The position numbers were made by a program, and so were the translations under genes. Below are positions 1-8,510 of a stretch of 23,151 nt of DNA, in pieces. How positions within the stretch are numbered: position 1 is the stretch's first letter; each line of letters starts with the position of its first letter. The stretch comes from a virus. The notes under the pieces are model-generated. The model did not search any database, was not told the origin of the DNA, and saw only the letters and a program-made list of their open reading frames with translations. The DNA lies in the IMG/VR virus record IMGVR_UViG_3300030090_000984, positions 1 to 23,151 of that record, one strand, 5' to 3'.

Positions 1-15
1 TTCTTTTTTAGCCAT
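1..15 (-). CDS. Start of a further virion-arm gene (truncated)
   Basis: Only the first five codons (MAKKE) are inside the window; the gene continues past base 1. The start is supported by an AAAGGAGC Shine-Dalgarno at 22-29 on the minus strand, about six bases upstream of the ATG, and by its position 30 bases after the fibre stop codon. Because it follows the fibre in the same leftward operon it is likely another tail, fibre-assembly or lysis gene, but the sequence shown does not say which. Confidence 0.6.
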
Positions 16-45
16 TATTTAGCTCCTTTGTTTGTTAGTTAAAAT

Positions 46-3000
46 CTACTTTGATTCTAATTCTTTTACTCTTGCAGATAACTCTTGAACTGCCTTTACT
101 AAGATTGGAATTAAATTACCACTTGCAATTGTTTGTGTACCATCATCTTTTAATTTCCACATTTTAAAACCATCTTTTAATTCATCGTGATTATCTATTA
201 CTTCTTTAACTTCTTGAGCAATAAATCCGTGTAGTTGTTCACCATATTTAGTTCCTAATACTGGTTCATCTGAGTCTTTATATTGTGGCAAATCTTTTTG
301 CACATCTTTAGCTTTTTTCCAATTATAAGTAACTGGTCTTAAATCGTTTATTACATTTAATCCAGCAGAAGATGACTCAATATTTTCTTTTAATCTTTCA
401 TCTGAACTAGCTGCTGCCCAACTTTCATCTGAACCATCTAATCCCAATGATGCTGTATTAGCACCAATTCCAACAGTTATTGTATTGTCACCAGTACAAG
501 TAACACTTGCACCAATAGCTATTTGACCAACTGCTCCGTTAGCACTTGCATCAGCGTTATAACCTATTATAGTATTAGTGTTACCAGCTTGAATTACATT
601 ACCTGCATCTTTACCTATCGCTACATTATCTGCTCCAGTACAAACTCCTAAAGCTCCATAGCCAATAGCTACATTATCATCATCTGCATTAGCACTAAGA
701 GCTGCTTCTCCAATAGCAACATTTCTATGTCCATCAGTACAATGGTCAGCAGCGGCATTTCCTATATAAACACACCCTGCACCACTAGTATGCCTTTTTC
801 CAGCAGATTGTCCAATAGCGATTGTTCCATTTGCACCACTTGAGGTTATTGCTGCACCTGCATCTTTACCTAACAATACTAAATTTGATGCATCAGTAAC
901 TGCTGTACCTGCACTTACTCCTATTGCAACATTACTATTACCAGATGTTATTACTTTTAAACTGTCTACCCCAACTGCTACATTATTAACACCAGTAAAA
1001 TCGTATGTATTACTACCATCAGTACCCTGATATCCACCCATTGATGATTTACCAATACCAACATTGTTATTAGCAGTATTGTTATTTGTATTACTATGGT
1101 CTCCATTTGAACCAGATGCTGCACCCATAAAAGTATTATTATCAGCTAGGTCTGAGCCTAAACTCCATCCTGATGTATAGCCTACTAATGTATTATGAGT
1201 TGAATCTAATAATTTTAACCCAGCTTGATGACCAACTATTGTTGTATAATTTATTGTTGTTGCTGTGTTACCAGCTTGATGACCAATAGCAACTGTATTT
1301 GCACCTGAAGTAAGAGATTGTAGTGCTTGTTGTCCTATTCCAACTACAGAATCAGCCGCAGATGTTAATGCACCTTGAAGTGCAAATTTACCTATAGCGA
1401 CTACACCATCAACCGCATTACTACCATTATTCATAGCAGATTGACCAATAGCTATATTATTATCTCCAGTAAGTGATTGCCCTGTTTGATATCCCATTGC
1501 GATATTGTGGTCAGCGGCATCAGCATCAACTAAATTCATAGTTTGAATACCTATTGCAATATTATTTCCTTCTCCACCATCAGCAGAAGACATTGCACTT
1601 TGACCTATGGCTATATTACCACCGCCACTAGTTAGTTCTAATAAGGCACTTTTGCCTATCGCAATATTTTCAGCTCCATCTACGATAGCTTTTCCTGCGT
1701 AAGCTCCTATTGCTATATTTCTATCACCATCATTTATACTTTGTAATGCTCTATATCCTATTGCAACGCTATCTTGAGGGTCGTGAGAAGTACCAGACGA
1801 CATTGTTTGAAAACCAACGGCAGTATTTCTTAAACAATTAACTTGATTAAAAGTTTGCATTGATTGATAACCGATAGCAATATTACCACTACCGTGTCCT
1901 GTTTGCCCCTCAGCATCATTAGCAGTATCTTGAGCTGAGTATGCATGATAACCAATAGCTACAACATTTTGGTCTGTTGTAATTGCATCTCCTGCTTCAT
2001 AACCCATTATAACATTATTACTAGCAGAAGTTGCTGATAATAAAGAATTTCTACCTACAGCAACATTATAATTACCAGTCAATGCACCACCACTTGCAAC
2101 TGCACTTCCTAATAAAGTATTTGAATGACCAGTAGAAGATGCATTACTTGCTACTGCGTGTCCAACATAGGTATTATTACTGCCACTTACGATTCCTTTT
2201 CCTGTATTTACACCAATAGCAATATTTTCAGAACCGCCTGTTAATGCACTTAATGCACTTGACCCAATAGAAATATTAGATTCTCCACCTATAAGATTTG
2301 TTGATGCTAAATATCCGATTGCTACATTGTGGTCTGCATCTACTACATCCATCAATGCTTGATAACCTATTGCAATACTACTATTAGCATCATTATCTGT
2401 AGCAGTTCCAGTTCCACCCATTAATGCCTCATAACCAATAGCTACATTATTAGTACCACTTACATTTCCAACATTGTAAAATGCTTTGTAACCGAGTGCT
2501 GTATTATTAGTATTCGCTACTACTCCATAACCTGCATACATACCAACCGCAGTATTACCAGTTGTTTCATCATTAGAATCAGAATTTTGACTATATAAAG
2601 CTTGATATCCTATGGCGGTTGTACCTCTACCAACATCATCTGTATTTAATGCTTGAACACCAACAGCCGTATTAAAGTCTCCAGTTGTCATACCAGCCAT
2701 AACATTTGAACCAACTGCCGTATTACCATGTCCCTCTGTAATAGAAACTCCCGCATTAGAACCTAAAAGAGTAGTATCAAATGCGGTTGTTACTGCATAT
2801 CCAGCCTTATATCCAACGGCACTATTATTAACAGTTCCATCTCTATTTTGATTTGTTAAAGCTAGATGTCCAACAGCTGTGTTAAAATCACCTGTATCTT
2901 CTGTAGCTAAAGAACCATATCCTATTCCAACATTTCCTATCCCACTTGTTAATCCACCTAAAGAAGCTTGACCGATACCAATCGAACCAAGAGCATCTGT

Positions 3001-4635
3001 TGAACTTGTTGCATCTAATGCACCATAACCGATAGCAACCATACCATCTGCACCACCAGCTCTCATTGCTTGTGTGCCTATAGCAATGTTATAATTTCTA
3101 TCTGTAACTTGTTCTCCAGCCTCGTAACCAATAAAAGTATTGCTTCTTCCGCCAGCTAAGTCTTTTCCTGATTCAAATCCTACTGCCGTATTTTCAACAC
3201 CAGATGTCAAAGCAGTAAGTGCATTATAACCTATTGCTATTGCACCAGTAATGTCGTTACCAGCAGTTGCATCTAAAGCTTGTGCTCCTATAGCAATAGA
3301 TTGTTTTAAGTTTCCAGTACCGCCTTTACCAGCAAATGTTCCTATAAACACATTTTCATCAGCACCTGAATTATTAACTAATTGACCTGCTCCCCAACCA
3401 ATCGCAACATTGTTATTTTCTCCATCGTCAGCAGTTTTAAATGCTTCAACTCCAATTACAACATTATAACTATTAGTTGTACCAGCAAGTAATGCATCTT
3501 TACCTATTGCAACATTATCTGCTCCAGTTGTAATTGCATATAAACTTGAATTTCCTACTGATGTATTGTTAGAGTGGTTTTGTCCACTAGCTCCTCTTTG
3601 GGAATATGCACCAACAGCAGTATTACTTGAACCAGTTTGATTATACCTTAAAGCACTCATCCCCAAACCAGTATTTGCACCACCAGCTGTATTTGATTGC
3701 ATTGCAACTGAACCCATACCAACATTGTTATCACCTTCAGTAAGGGCATTCATTACATAATAACCAATAGCAGTATTATCATTTGCTAAAGTCATATTAC
3801 CACCACCAACTATCTGATTACCAAAAAATGTATTATAACTTGAATTAGTAGGTGTAGCACCTATACTAGCACCAAAATATGTGTTTGATGTTCCGTTTCC
3901 ACTAGAAGTATCATTATTAGATAGACTAATACGAGAATTACCATCAAGTGTAAATTTTGGAGCAGCGAGATTGTGCTGAGATGATATAATAAATTGACCG
4001 GTACTATTTACTCCAGTTGTCCAAGTGTGTACTCCAGCAGACCTTAAAAATTGTAAAGAAGTATCTCCACTACCAGCATTTTCAAGACCAAGCATAGCAT
4101 CTGTACCACTTGTATTTATTTTTAAATGAGTTGATTGATAACTAGGCGAGTCTGTACCTAGTCCTAACTTACCTGCTGAAGTAACAGTCATTACTTCTGT
4201 TGTTGTAGCTCTAAGATTTAAAATATCTCCAGTTCCATCTTGCCTAATGTCTAAAACAGTTCCTGATGCGGATGCGTGGTCTAATTCAAGTGATACAAAA
4301 GCGGCATTACCAGTTCCTGTGTAAATTTGATTACTATATACATATAAAGCTGAACCTGATGTTACATTACCAGTAATTTTCATATCACCAGTTATAGCTT
4401 CTGAGAATGACATACTACCGCCACCTTCAACAGTTAAGTCACCACTTATAGTAACGTCACCAGATATTGTACCACCTGCCAGTGCTACTTGCAATCTATT
4501 ATTAGAACTATCTAATACAGCGTTTAATGTTTCTTTTGAAGTTTGTGAATTTAATCCTATCGTAATACCAGAGGAATCTGTGTATACTTTATTTAGGACC
4601 TCTTGAGTTGTATACTTTCGTAAATTATCTGCCAT
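46..4635 (-). CDS. Giant repetitive tail fibre/spike with S74 chaperone domain
   Basis: This 1529-residue protein is probably the host-recognition fibre. Residues 1-120 are a virion-attachment type region with GDVTISGDLTV-like beta repeats. From about residue 250 to 1390 the protein is made of some sixty copies of an NxAIGxxAL-type motif spaced about 17-25 residues apart (NVAIGYEAL, NTAVGFESG and so on). This resembles the left-handed beta-roll repeats of YadA-like trimeric adhesin heads, so a long trimeric stalk is inferred. The last about 118 residues are a peptidase S74 (endosialidase-type) intramolecular chaperone: SSDERLKENI near residue 1410 carries the Ser-Asp cleavage pair, followed by LRPVTYNWK, GFIAQEV and a C-terminal coiled coil (LVKAVQELSARVKELESK). 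Known family behaviour is trimerisation, then self-cleavage at that Ser. The start has an AAGGAG site. The protein is unusually long for a phage of this gene style. Confidence 0.9.
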   Translation of the reverse strand: MADNLRKYTTQEVLNKVYTDSSGITIGLNSQTSKETLNAVLDSSNNRLQVALAGGTISGDVTISGDLTVEGGGSMSFSEAITGDMKITGNVTSGSALYVYSNQIYTGTGNAAFVSLELDHASASGTVLDIRQDGTGDILNLRATTTEVMTVTSAGKLGLGTDSPSYQSTHLKINTSGTDAMLGLENAGSGDTSLQFLRSAGVHTWTTGVNSTGQFIISSQHNLAAPKFTLDGNSRISLSNNDTSSGNGTSNTYFGASIGATPTNSSYNTFFGNQIVGGGNMTLANDNTAIGYYVMNALTEGDNNVGMGSVAMQSNTAGGANTGLGMSALRYNQTGSSNTAVGAYSQRGASGQNHSNNTSVGNSSLYAITTGADNVAIGKDALLAGTTNSYNVVIGVEAFKTADDGENNNVAIGWGAGQLVNNSGADENVFIGTFAGKGGTGNLKQSIAIGAQALDATAGNDITGAIAIGYNALTALTSGVENTAVGFESGKDLAGGRSNTFIGYEAGEQVTDRNYNIAIGTQAMRAGGADGMVAIGYGALDATSSTDALGSIGIGQASLGGLTSGIGNVGIGYGSLATEDTGDFNTAVGHLALTNQNRDGTVNNSAVGYKAGYAVTTAFDTTLLGSNAGVSITEGHGNTAVGSNVMAGMTTGDFNTAVGVQALNTDDVGRGTTAIGYQALYSQNSDSNDETTGNTAVGMYAGYGVVANTNNTALGYKAFYNVGNVSGTNNVAIGYEALMGGTGTATDNDANSSIAIGYQALMDVVDADHNVAIGYLASTNLIGGESNISIGSSALSALTGGSENIAIGVNTGKGIVSGSNNTYVGHAVASNASSTGHSNTLLGSAVASGGALTGNYNVAVGRNSLLSATSASNNVIMGYEAGDAITTDQNVVAIGYHAYSAQDTANDAEGQTGHGSGNIAIGYQSMQTFNQVNCLRNTAVGFQTMSSGTSHDPQDSVAIGYRALQSINDGDRNIAIGAYAGKAIVDGAENIAIGKSALLELTSGGGNIAIGQSAMSSADGGEGNNIAIGIQTMNLVDADAADHNIAMGYQTGQSLTGDNNIAIGQSAMNNGSNAVDGVVAIGKFALQGALTSAADSVVGIGQQALQSLTSGANTVAIGHQAGNTATTINYTTIVGHQAGLKLLDSTHNTLVGYTSGWSLGSDLADNNTFMGAASGSNGDHSNTNNNTANNNVGIGKSSMGGYQGTDGSNTYDFTGVNNVAVGVDSLKVITSGNSNVAIGVSAGTAVTDASNLVLLGKDAGAAITSSGANGTIAIGQSAGKRHTSGAGCVYIGNAAADHCTDGHRNVAIGEAALSANADDDNVAIGYGALGVCTGADNVAIGKDAGNVIQAGNTNTIIGYNADASANGAVGQIAIGASVTCTGDNTITVGIGANTASLGLDGSDESWAAASSDERLKENIESSSAGLNVINDLRPVTYNWKKAKDVQKDLPQYKDSDEPVLGTKYGEQLHGFIAQEVKEVIDNHDELKDGFKMWKLKDDGTQTIASGNLIPILVKAVQELSARVKELESK

Positions 4636-4654
4636 AACTTACTCCTTATTTATT

Positions 4655-4668
4655 CCACCTCCACCGCC
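4655..4668 (-). promoter_or_regulatory. G-rich tract in the fibre leader
   Basis: Read on the transcribed minus strand this is GGCGGTGGAGGTGG, five GG pairs separated by single bases, between the stop of the connector gene and the AAGGAG site of the fibre gene. It stands out in an AT-rich genome and could form a two-tier RNA G-quadruplex or simply be an accessory SD-like tract. Function is inference. Confidence 0.3.
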
Positions 4669-4686
4669 ATTTAGGCACTTAAATTT

Positions 4687-5379
4687 TTATCTCACCGCAA
4701 ATGGGGAGATTGGGAAAGCAGAAGATACTATCCTCTTATTACTTTCATTATCTGCTAATTTACTATAAAATTCTTTTATGTAATATTCTTTTTTATCTAT
4801 TTCTCCTCTTTCTTCGTGAATCATTGCTTTTACATAATCTACTACTGCTAGACATAACATTTTATTAACATTAATACTAGATGTACTATCAGGAGATGTT
4901 ACTTCTTTTGGTATTTGTGTAACTGTAATTCTTTGACCTGCGTCTTCGCCTGTAAATGTAGTTGCTGTTCTTAATAGTTTATTATCTGTTCCAGCAAATG
5001 CAGTAATAGTATAATCTCCATCATTACTAGTAGAACCTTGTACTTTGATTTTATCACCAATTGCAAATCCACTTGTAGTGTCCCAAAAATTAGAAGTAGT
5101 AGTTACTATATCATTACCAACAAAACTAATATTTATTCCACTTGCTTTTGAATTAGTTGTTTCTAATGCTTCTGCGACAAATGGTTCATTTAATGCAGTA
5201 TATTCTATTCTTAATCCATTTTCAATATCTTCATCTGGATACATTAATTCATTATGATAAGATTGAAGAATACCAGTTTGTGTTATTCTAGTTCTATTTC
5301 TACTTCCTAATAATTTATAAAGTAAAAGTTCTCTACCTCTTAAATAGTAAAAAAATTCTTTATCTACATAACTACTCAT
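4687..5379 (-). CDS. Probable tail connector/neck protein with an inserted beta domain
   Basis: 230 residues, unnamed. The N-terminal part (1-80, with a Tyr/Leu/Arg-rich helix and PDEDIENGLRIEY) and the C-terminal part (about 160-230, helical: MLCLAVVDYVKAMIHEERG, then a K/E-rich helix) look like the two halves of a phage head-completion or tail adaptor. Between them, residues about 82-155 form a beta-rich segment with the pattern GDKIKVQGSTSNDGDYTI and GQRITVTQI, a small sandwich-like domain seen inserted in many phage structural proteins. The ATG overlaps the stop of the preceding 96-residue gene as ATGA, indicating translational coupling. Its position between connector genes and the fibre supports a neck or tail role; a precise name is not justified. 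Confidence 0.65.
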   Translation of the reverse strand: MSSYVDKEFFYYLRGRELLLYKLLGSRNRTRITQTGILQSYHNELMYPDEDIENGLRIEYTALNEPFVAEALETTNSKASGINISFVGNDIVTTTSNFWDTTSGFAIGDKIKVQGSTSNDGDYTITAFAGTDNKLLRTATTFTGEDAGQRITVTQIPKEVTSPDSTSSINVNKMLCLAVVDYVKAMIHEERGEIDKKEYYIKEFYSKLADNESNKRIVSSAFPISPFAVR

Positions 5380-5666
5380 GGTGATGTATCCTCAAGTAAG
5401 TAATGAGGTTGATTAGATATTCTTTTAATTCTTTTATACCTACTATCACTAGTATCTAATATACTTACATTTTCTATTGCAATTAAATCACTAGGTAATT
5501 CATAAACATTGTCATCACTATCAGATGCATTTAAAACATCTTGCTTACTTACTTTAATTTTTTCTTTTGTATTACTTTGTATTAAATGAAGAGCATCTTT
5601 TATATATGCAATTGCAAGTGTTTCGTTTTTAATACCTGCTCTTTCCATTAATTCTAAGACTGTCAT
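5376..5666 (-). CDS. Small probable head-tail adaptor protein
   Basis: 96 residues. An N-terminal helical segment (MTVLELMERAGIKNETLAIA) leads into VYELPSDLIAIENVSIL and YKRIKRI; the ELPxDLIxIxxV stretch is of the kind found in small phage head-to-tail adaptor proteins. The start is supported by an AAGGAGC site, and its ATG shares one base with the preceding stop (TAATG). Its own stop overlaps the next ATG by four bases, so it is in a tightly coupled trio (236, 96 and 230 residues). The role is inferred from position and pattern, not from a confident family match. Confidence 0.55.
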   Translation of the reverse strand: MTVLELMERAGIKNETLAIAYIKDALHLIQSNTKEKIKVSKQDVLNASDSDDNVYELPSDLIAIENVSILDTSDSRYKRIKRISNQPHYLLEDTSP

Positions 5667-6376
5667 TATCTTGCTCCTTGCATTGCCATTGCAGTTGCTA
5701 ATGTTTTAGGATTGTTTTCTATATAAGATTTTATTTCTGCTAATGCTAAGTTATAATGTTGTTGAGACATTTGACCAAAGTGTGTACGTTCTCCTAATTG
5801 AGCCTGTATTGTTTGAATCCTTGCCATTAACATTTCACTATCTTCTTCTGTTCGTATCCAATGTTCTGTTCCCATATTAGTAGAAGAATCACTAAAGTCT
5901 CCTTGCCTAGCATCTTCCATCATTAATTTTGCAAACTCTTTAAAACAAGCATAATTAACAACTACATTTCTTAAATCAGAATCATCATCTATTTTTGTGT
6001 AATCTATAAAATAATAATAACCATCTTCTGAACCAGCGGGTTCTGGTAATATTTTAATTACTCCATTATCATTCCACCATACAGGGTGTGTCGTTGTTGC
6101 TTTTTTTAAACTAGTAGAATCAGATGCCCATTTAGAATCTGATATTGATATTTGTCTACATGAATATCCATTTCTTTGAACTTCTGTAATTGTATCTACG
6201 TTTACAGATACTCCTCCTCCACCAGTAAATGTAGAAGATTGAGTTTGAGCAAACATTAATAAATTATTAGGAACATTTGCTACTACAAATTTTTGTGCAG
6301 ATGGGATAAAGTCTACATCAGCAGTTGCTACTCCTGTTATATCTTTTATCTCTGCTGTGATTGCCGCTGTTGCCAT
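5666..6376 (-). CDS. Probable head-completion/connector protein
   Basis: 236 residues, first gene of a coupled connector cluster. It begins with a beta-rich part (about 1-130) that includes GGGGVSVNVDTI, WASDSTS and HPVWWNDNGVIKILPEP. It then becomes helical (VVVNYACFKEFAKLMMEDAR, MLMARIQTIQAQLGE, HYNLALAEIKSYIE). The beta-then-helix layout, with a YACFKEFAKLMMEDA-like helix, is typical of phage adaptor or neck proteins in this genomic position. No canonical Shine-Dalgarno precedes the ATG (leader GAAAGTAAAAT), unlike its neighbours, and a very stable hairpin lies just upstream. Lower translation than the capsid genes is therefore likely (inference). Confidence 0.55.
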   Translation of the reverse strand: MATAAITAEIKDITGVATADVDFIPSAQKFVVANVPNNLLMFAQTQSSTFTGGGGVSVNVDTITEVQRNGYSCRQISISDSKWASDSTSLKKATTTHPVWWNDNGVIKILPEPAGSEDGYYYFIDYTKIDDDSDLRNVVVNYACFKEFAKLMMEDARQGDFSDSSTNMGTEHWIRTEEDSEMLMARIQTIQAQLGERTHFGQMSQQHYNLALAEIKSYIENNPKTLATAMAMQGAR

Positions 6377-6393
6377 ATTTTACTTTCTATACA

Positions 6394-6413
6394 TGGGGGA
6401 CCGAAATCCCCCA
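6394..6413 (-). promoter_or_regulatory. UUCG-tetraloop hairpin between capsid and connector genes
   Basis: On the minus strand the sequence TGGGGGATTTCGGTCCCCCA folds into an eight-pair stem (five G-C, two A-U, one G-U) closed by a UUCG loop. It lies in the 54-base gap between the decoration-protein stop and the next ATG. No U-tract follows, so it is a poor classical terminator. An mRNA 3'-end stabiliser or processing barrier separating abundant head genes from connector genes is more likely. Confidence 0.55.
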
Positions 6414-6430
6414 CATATATTTACTTTGTA

Positions 6431-6889
6431 TTAACTAGAAGCAGGAGCAACAGCAGTCAATAGGCAAATTGTAACTTTAATAGTTTTAGAACTATCAATT
6501 GAATTTGCATCTATTGAAAGATGTACATCCTCAGCTCCACTAACATCGATGAAGTCAGTATCTTTTAAAGCATATACTCCGTCACCAGAACTTCCGTACC
6601 CAGCTCCAAAGTCTGCTTGTCCAGCTGCTAAACCTAAGTCAAAGTCTAAAGAACCAGAATCATTTCCAACTCCTTCTACTCTAACAAATCCACCCCATAC
6701 TGAAGTATCTGTTCCAATATTAATAAGAACACCAGAATTATCAGTGTTACCACCAGCAAAACTATATTCTGCTTTTTGAGCAAGAAGTCCTTTGCCTTCA
6801 ACTGGGTCTATTTTATCAGAACGAAATAAATCAACAACATCTTGTATGTTAATACCATCTTTATTTGAACCATATAAAGGGATTCCCAT
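6431..6889 (-). CDS. Probable head decoration protein
   Basis: 152 residues immediately downstream of the major capsid gene. The N-terminus (MGIPLYGSNKDGINIQDVVD) precedes a Gly/Asp/Ser-rich beta protein with no cysteine until near the end (VTICLLTAVAPASS). The full SD AGGAGGT lies across the capsid stop codon, seven bases before the ATG. It is the strongest ribosome site in the virion arm, as expected for a protein made in near-stoichiometric amount with the capsid subunit. Decoration/cement function is inferred from position, size, beta-rich composition and SD strength; a short tail component is the alternative. Confidence 0.55.
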   Translation of the reverse strand: MGIPLYGSNKDGINIQDVVDLFRSDKIDPVEGKGLLAQKAEYSFAGGNTDNSGVLINIGTDTSVWGGFVRVEGVGNDSGSLDFDLGLAAGQADFGAGYGSSGDGVYALKDTDFIDVSGAEDVHLSIDANSIDSSKTIKVTICLLTAVAPASS

Positions 6890-6898
6890 GATTACCTC

Positions 6899-8467
6899 CT
6901 ATTTCCAGACAGCATGAGCTTCAGGCATACGCCATTCCATTCCTGCTTCTGTTTGAATTAAATCAACCCTACGGTCAACACCACTATTTTCAAGTGTCTG
7001 AACACCAACGTATACTGCTGTATCACGGTTCAATCCGTTACCAACCAAAGGTCTGTAAGCACATTGAGCCATGTTAATAGCAAGTATCTTAACTGGAGAA
7101 CCATCCAAGTGAATATTGCGAACAAGATTCATGTTTCCATAAGGAGTCATTACTTGAGTAATATCTAATCCATACACTTGTTTTCTACCTGCAATACTAA
7201 AGTCTGCACGACCTAATAAGTTACTTCCTCCGTCACTAACTTTTTGTACGTTAGCTGAAAAGTAACCACTTAGTTTATGCATCCAATTGTATGTATCAGT
7301 AGAACACATGAATAGTGTTGCATTAGCATTGTTGTATCTTGGGTCTAAAAATTGAGACATATCATCAAGAAAATCATCTTGAGACTTTGTACCAGTTCCA
7401 CCAATACCAGAACCATCAAAAATGTTTCCATAGTTAGTGCAAAAACTAATTGCACCTTCTGTGTATTGTATACCATCTGTTTCAGATTGAGAACCAAACA
7501 ATAATGCTGTTTCAATATCATACTTATGCTCAATTAACTTTGTTCTCCAAATTCTTGCAAATTCATTTGGTTCATACTTTAGAACAGTTGCTCTTGTAGT
7601 ATTATCCATTGCCATTGCAGTTTTAAAGATTTGAGTTAATCCAACAGCGCTTGAGAAAGGTTGGTCTTTCCAAGAATCTGGGTATCCAGAACCTTGAGCG
7701 TGAGCAGTTCCAACAACATAAGAACGAATTGGTTCAAGACCATTTGCTATGTTTTGATTGTAAACTCTTTCACCACCTGCGTCTCTATCTGCAGTTGCAT
7801 CACTAGCACCTGGAGTAAAATTGTTAGTTAAAAAAGAAGCAAGTTCATTACCTGCGCTATCAAATTTAACAATCTTACCAGATATTTTAACACATTCTTT
7901 ACTATCTTTACTTAATCCATCAGTTACGCTATCAATCTTCATTAGATGATAACCATCTGCAACACCATCAGTTGTTGAAGCTACTGGAATTTTTACTACT
8001 TGACCTGGTAGGAAAAAAGTAGGTCTAGTTCCAGATGCGCCAACATCAACTTTAGTTCCTGATTGTCCAATTACACTAGTAATATTACCAGCAGATTTGT
8101 AATCAGAAGCCATATAAAGTTCAACGCTTTGTCCAACAGCACTAACAGCGGCAGCTGCATTTGATTGGTCGAGTTCTGAATCTGCAAATTCATCGCTTCC
8201 ATTAGAAACGAATCCCATTACATATGCATATCTCTTGTGATACGAATGTCTCTGTTCAGTAAATTTGAACTGAGGGTCATCCGTAGGTTTTTTTGCGACG
8301 GAAGAAACAAATCTGAAAAAAGGGTCTTGAGCTATAGAAAGTTCAGAAATCCTGTCTCCAAAGTTGTATCTACGTCTGAGGTCGCCTGTGCTAGGAAGTG
8401 ATACCGAACCACTATGCCCAGCGTCAGGAGACGCTCCGTATGTTTCCATGCCGAATACATCAGCCAT
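6899..8467 (-). CDS. Major capsid protein
   Basis: 522 residues following the scaffold gene. Recognisable stretches are the N-terminal arm (GDLRRRYNFGDRISELSIAQ), DPFFRFVSSVAKKPTDDPQF, the mid-protein KTAMAMDNTTRATVLKYEP and IWRTKLIEHKYDIETALLFG, and the late MFMCS-like FMCSTDTYNWMHKLSGYFS. Later still are KQVYGLDITQVMTPYG and YRPLVGNGLNRDTAVYVGVQ. The E-loop/P-domain-like arrangement, length and order (portal, scaffold, capsid) indicate an HK97-fold shell protein, probably related to those of marine podoviruses and siphoviruses. The SD is AGAGGT. Cleavage of an N-terminal delta domain is unlikely, because a separate scaffold gene and no prohead protease are present. Confidence 0.8.
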   Translation of the reverse strand: MADVFGMETYGASPDAGHSGSVSLPSTGDLRRRYNFGDRISELSIAQDPFFRFVSSVAKKPTDDPQFKFTEQRHSYHKRYAYVMGFVSNGSDEFADSELDQSNAAAAVSAVGQSVELYMASDYKSAGNITSVIGQSGTKVDVGASGTRPTFFLPGQVVKIPVASTTDGVADGYHLMKIDSVTDGLSKDSKECVKISGKIVKFDSAGNELASFLTNNFTPGASDATADRDAGGERVYNQNIANGLEPIRSYVVGTAHAQGSGYPDSWKDQPFSSAVGLTQIFKTAMAMDNTTRATVLKYEPNEFARIWRTKLIEHKYDIETALLFGSQSETDGIQYTEGAISFCTNYGNIFDGSGIGGTGTKSQDDFLDDMSQFLDPRYNNANATLFMCSTDTYNWMHKLSGYFSANVQKVSDGGSNLLGRADFSIAGRKQVYGLDITQVMTPYGNMNLVRNIHLDGSPVKILAINMAQCAYRPLVGNGLNRDTAVYVGVQTLENSGVDRRVDLIQTEAGMEWRMPEAHAVWK

Positions 8468-8510
8468 TTTTGTACCTCTTTAGTTTGAGTTAATGGCTAA
8501 CAATATAATT

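Noticed and set aside
46-4635. Repeated DNA pattern resembling a CRISPR or tandem-repeat array
   Set aside because: Repeats are irregular, degenerate and in frame; they are explained by the repeated protein motif of the fibre.
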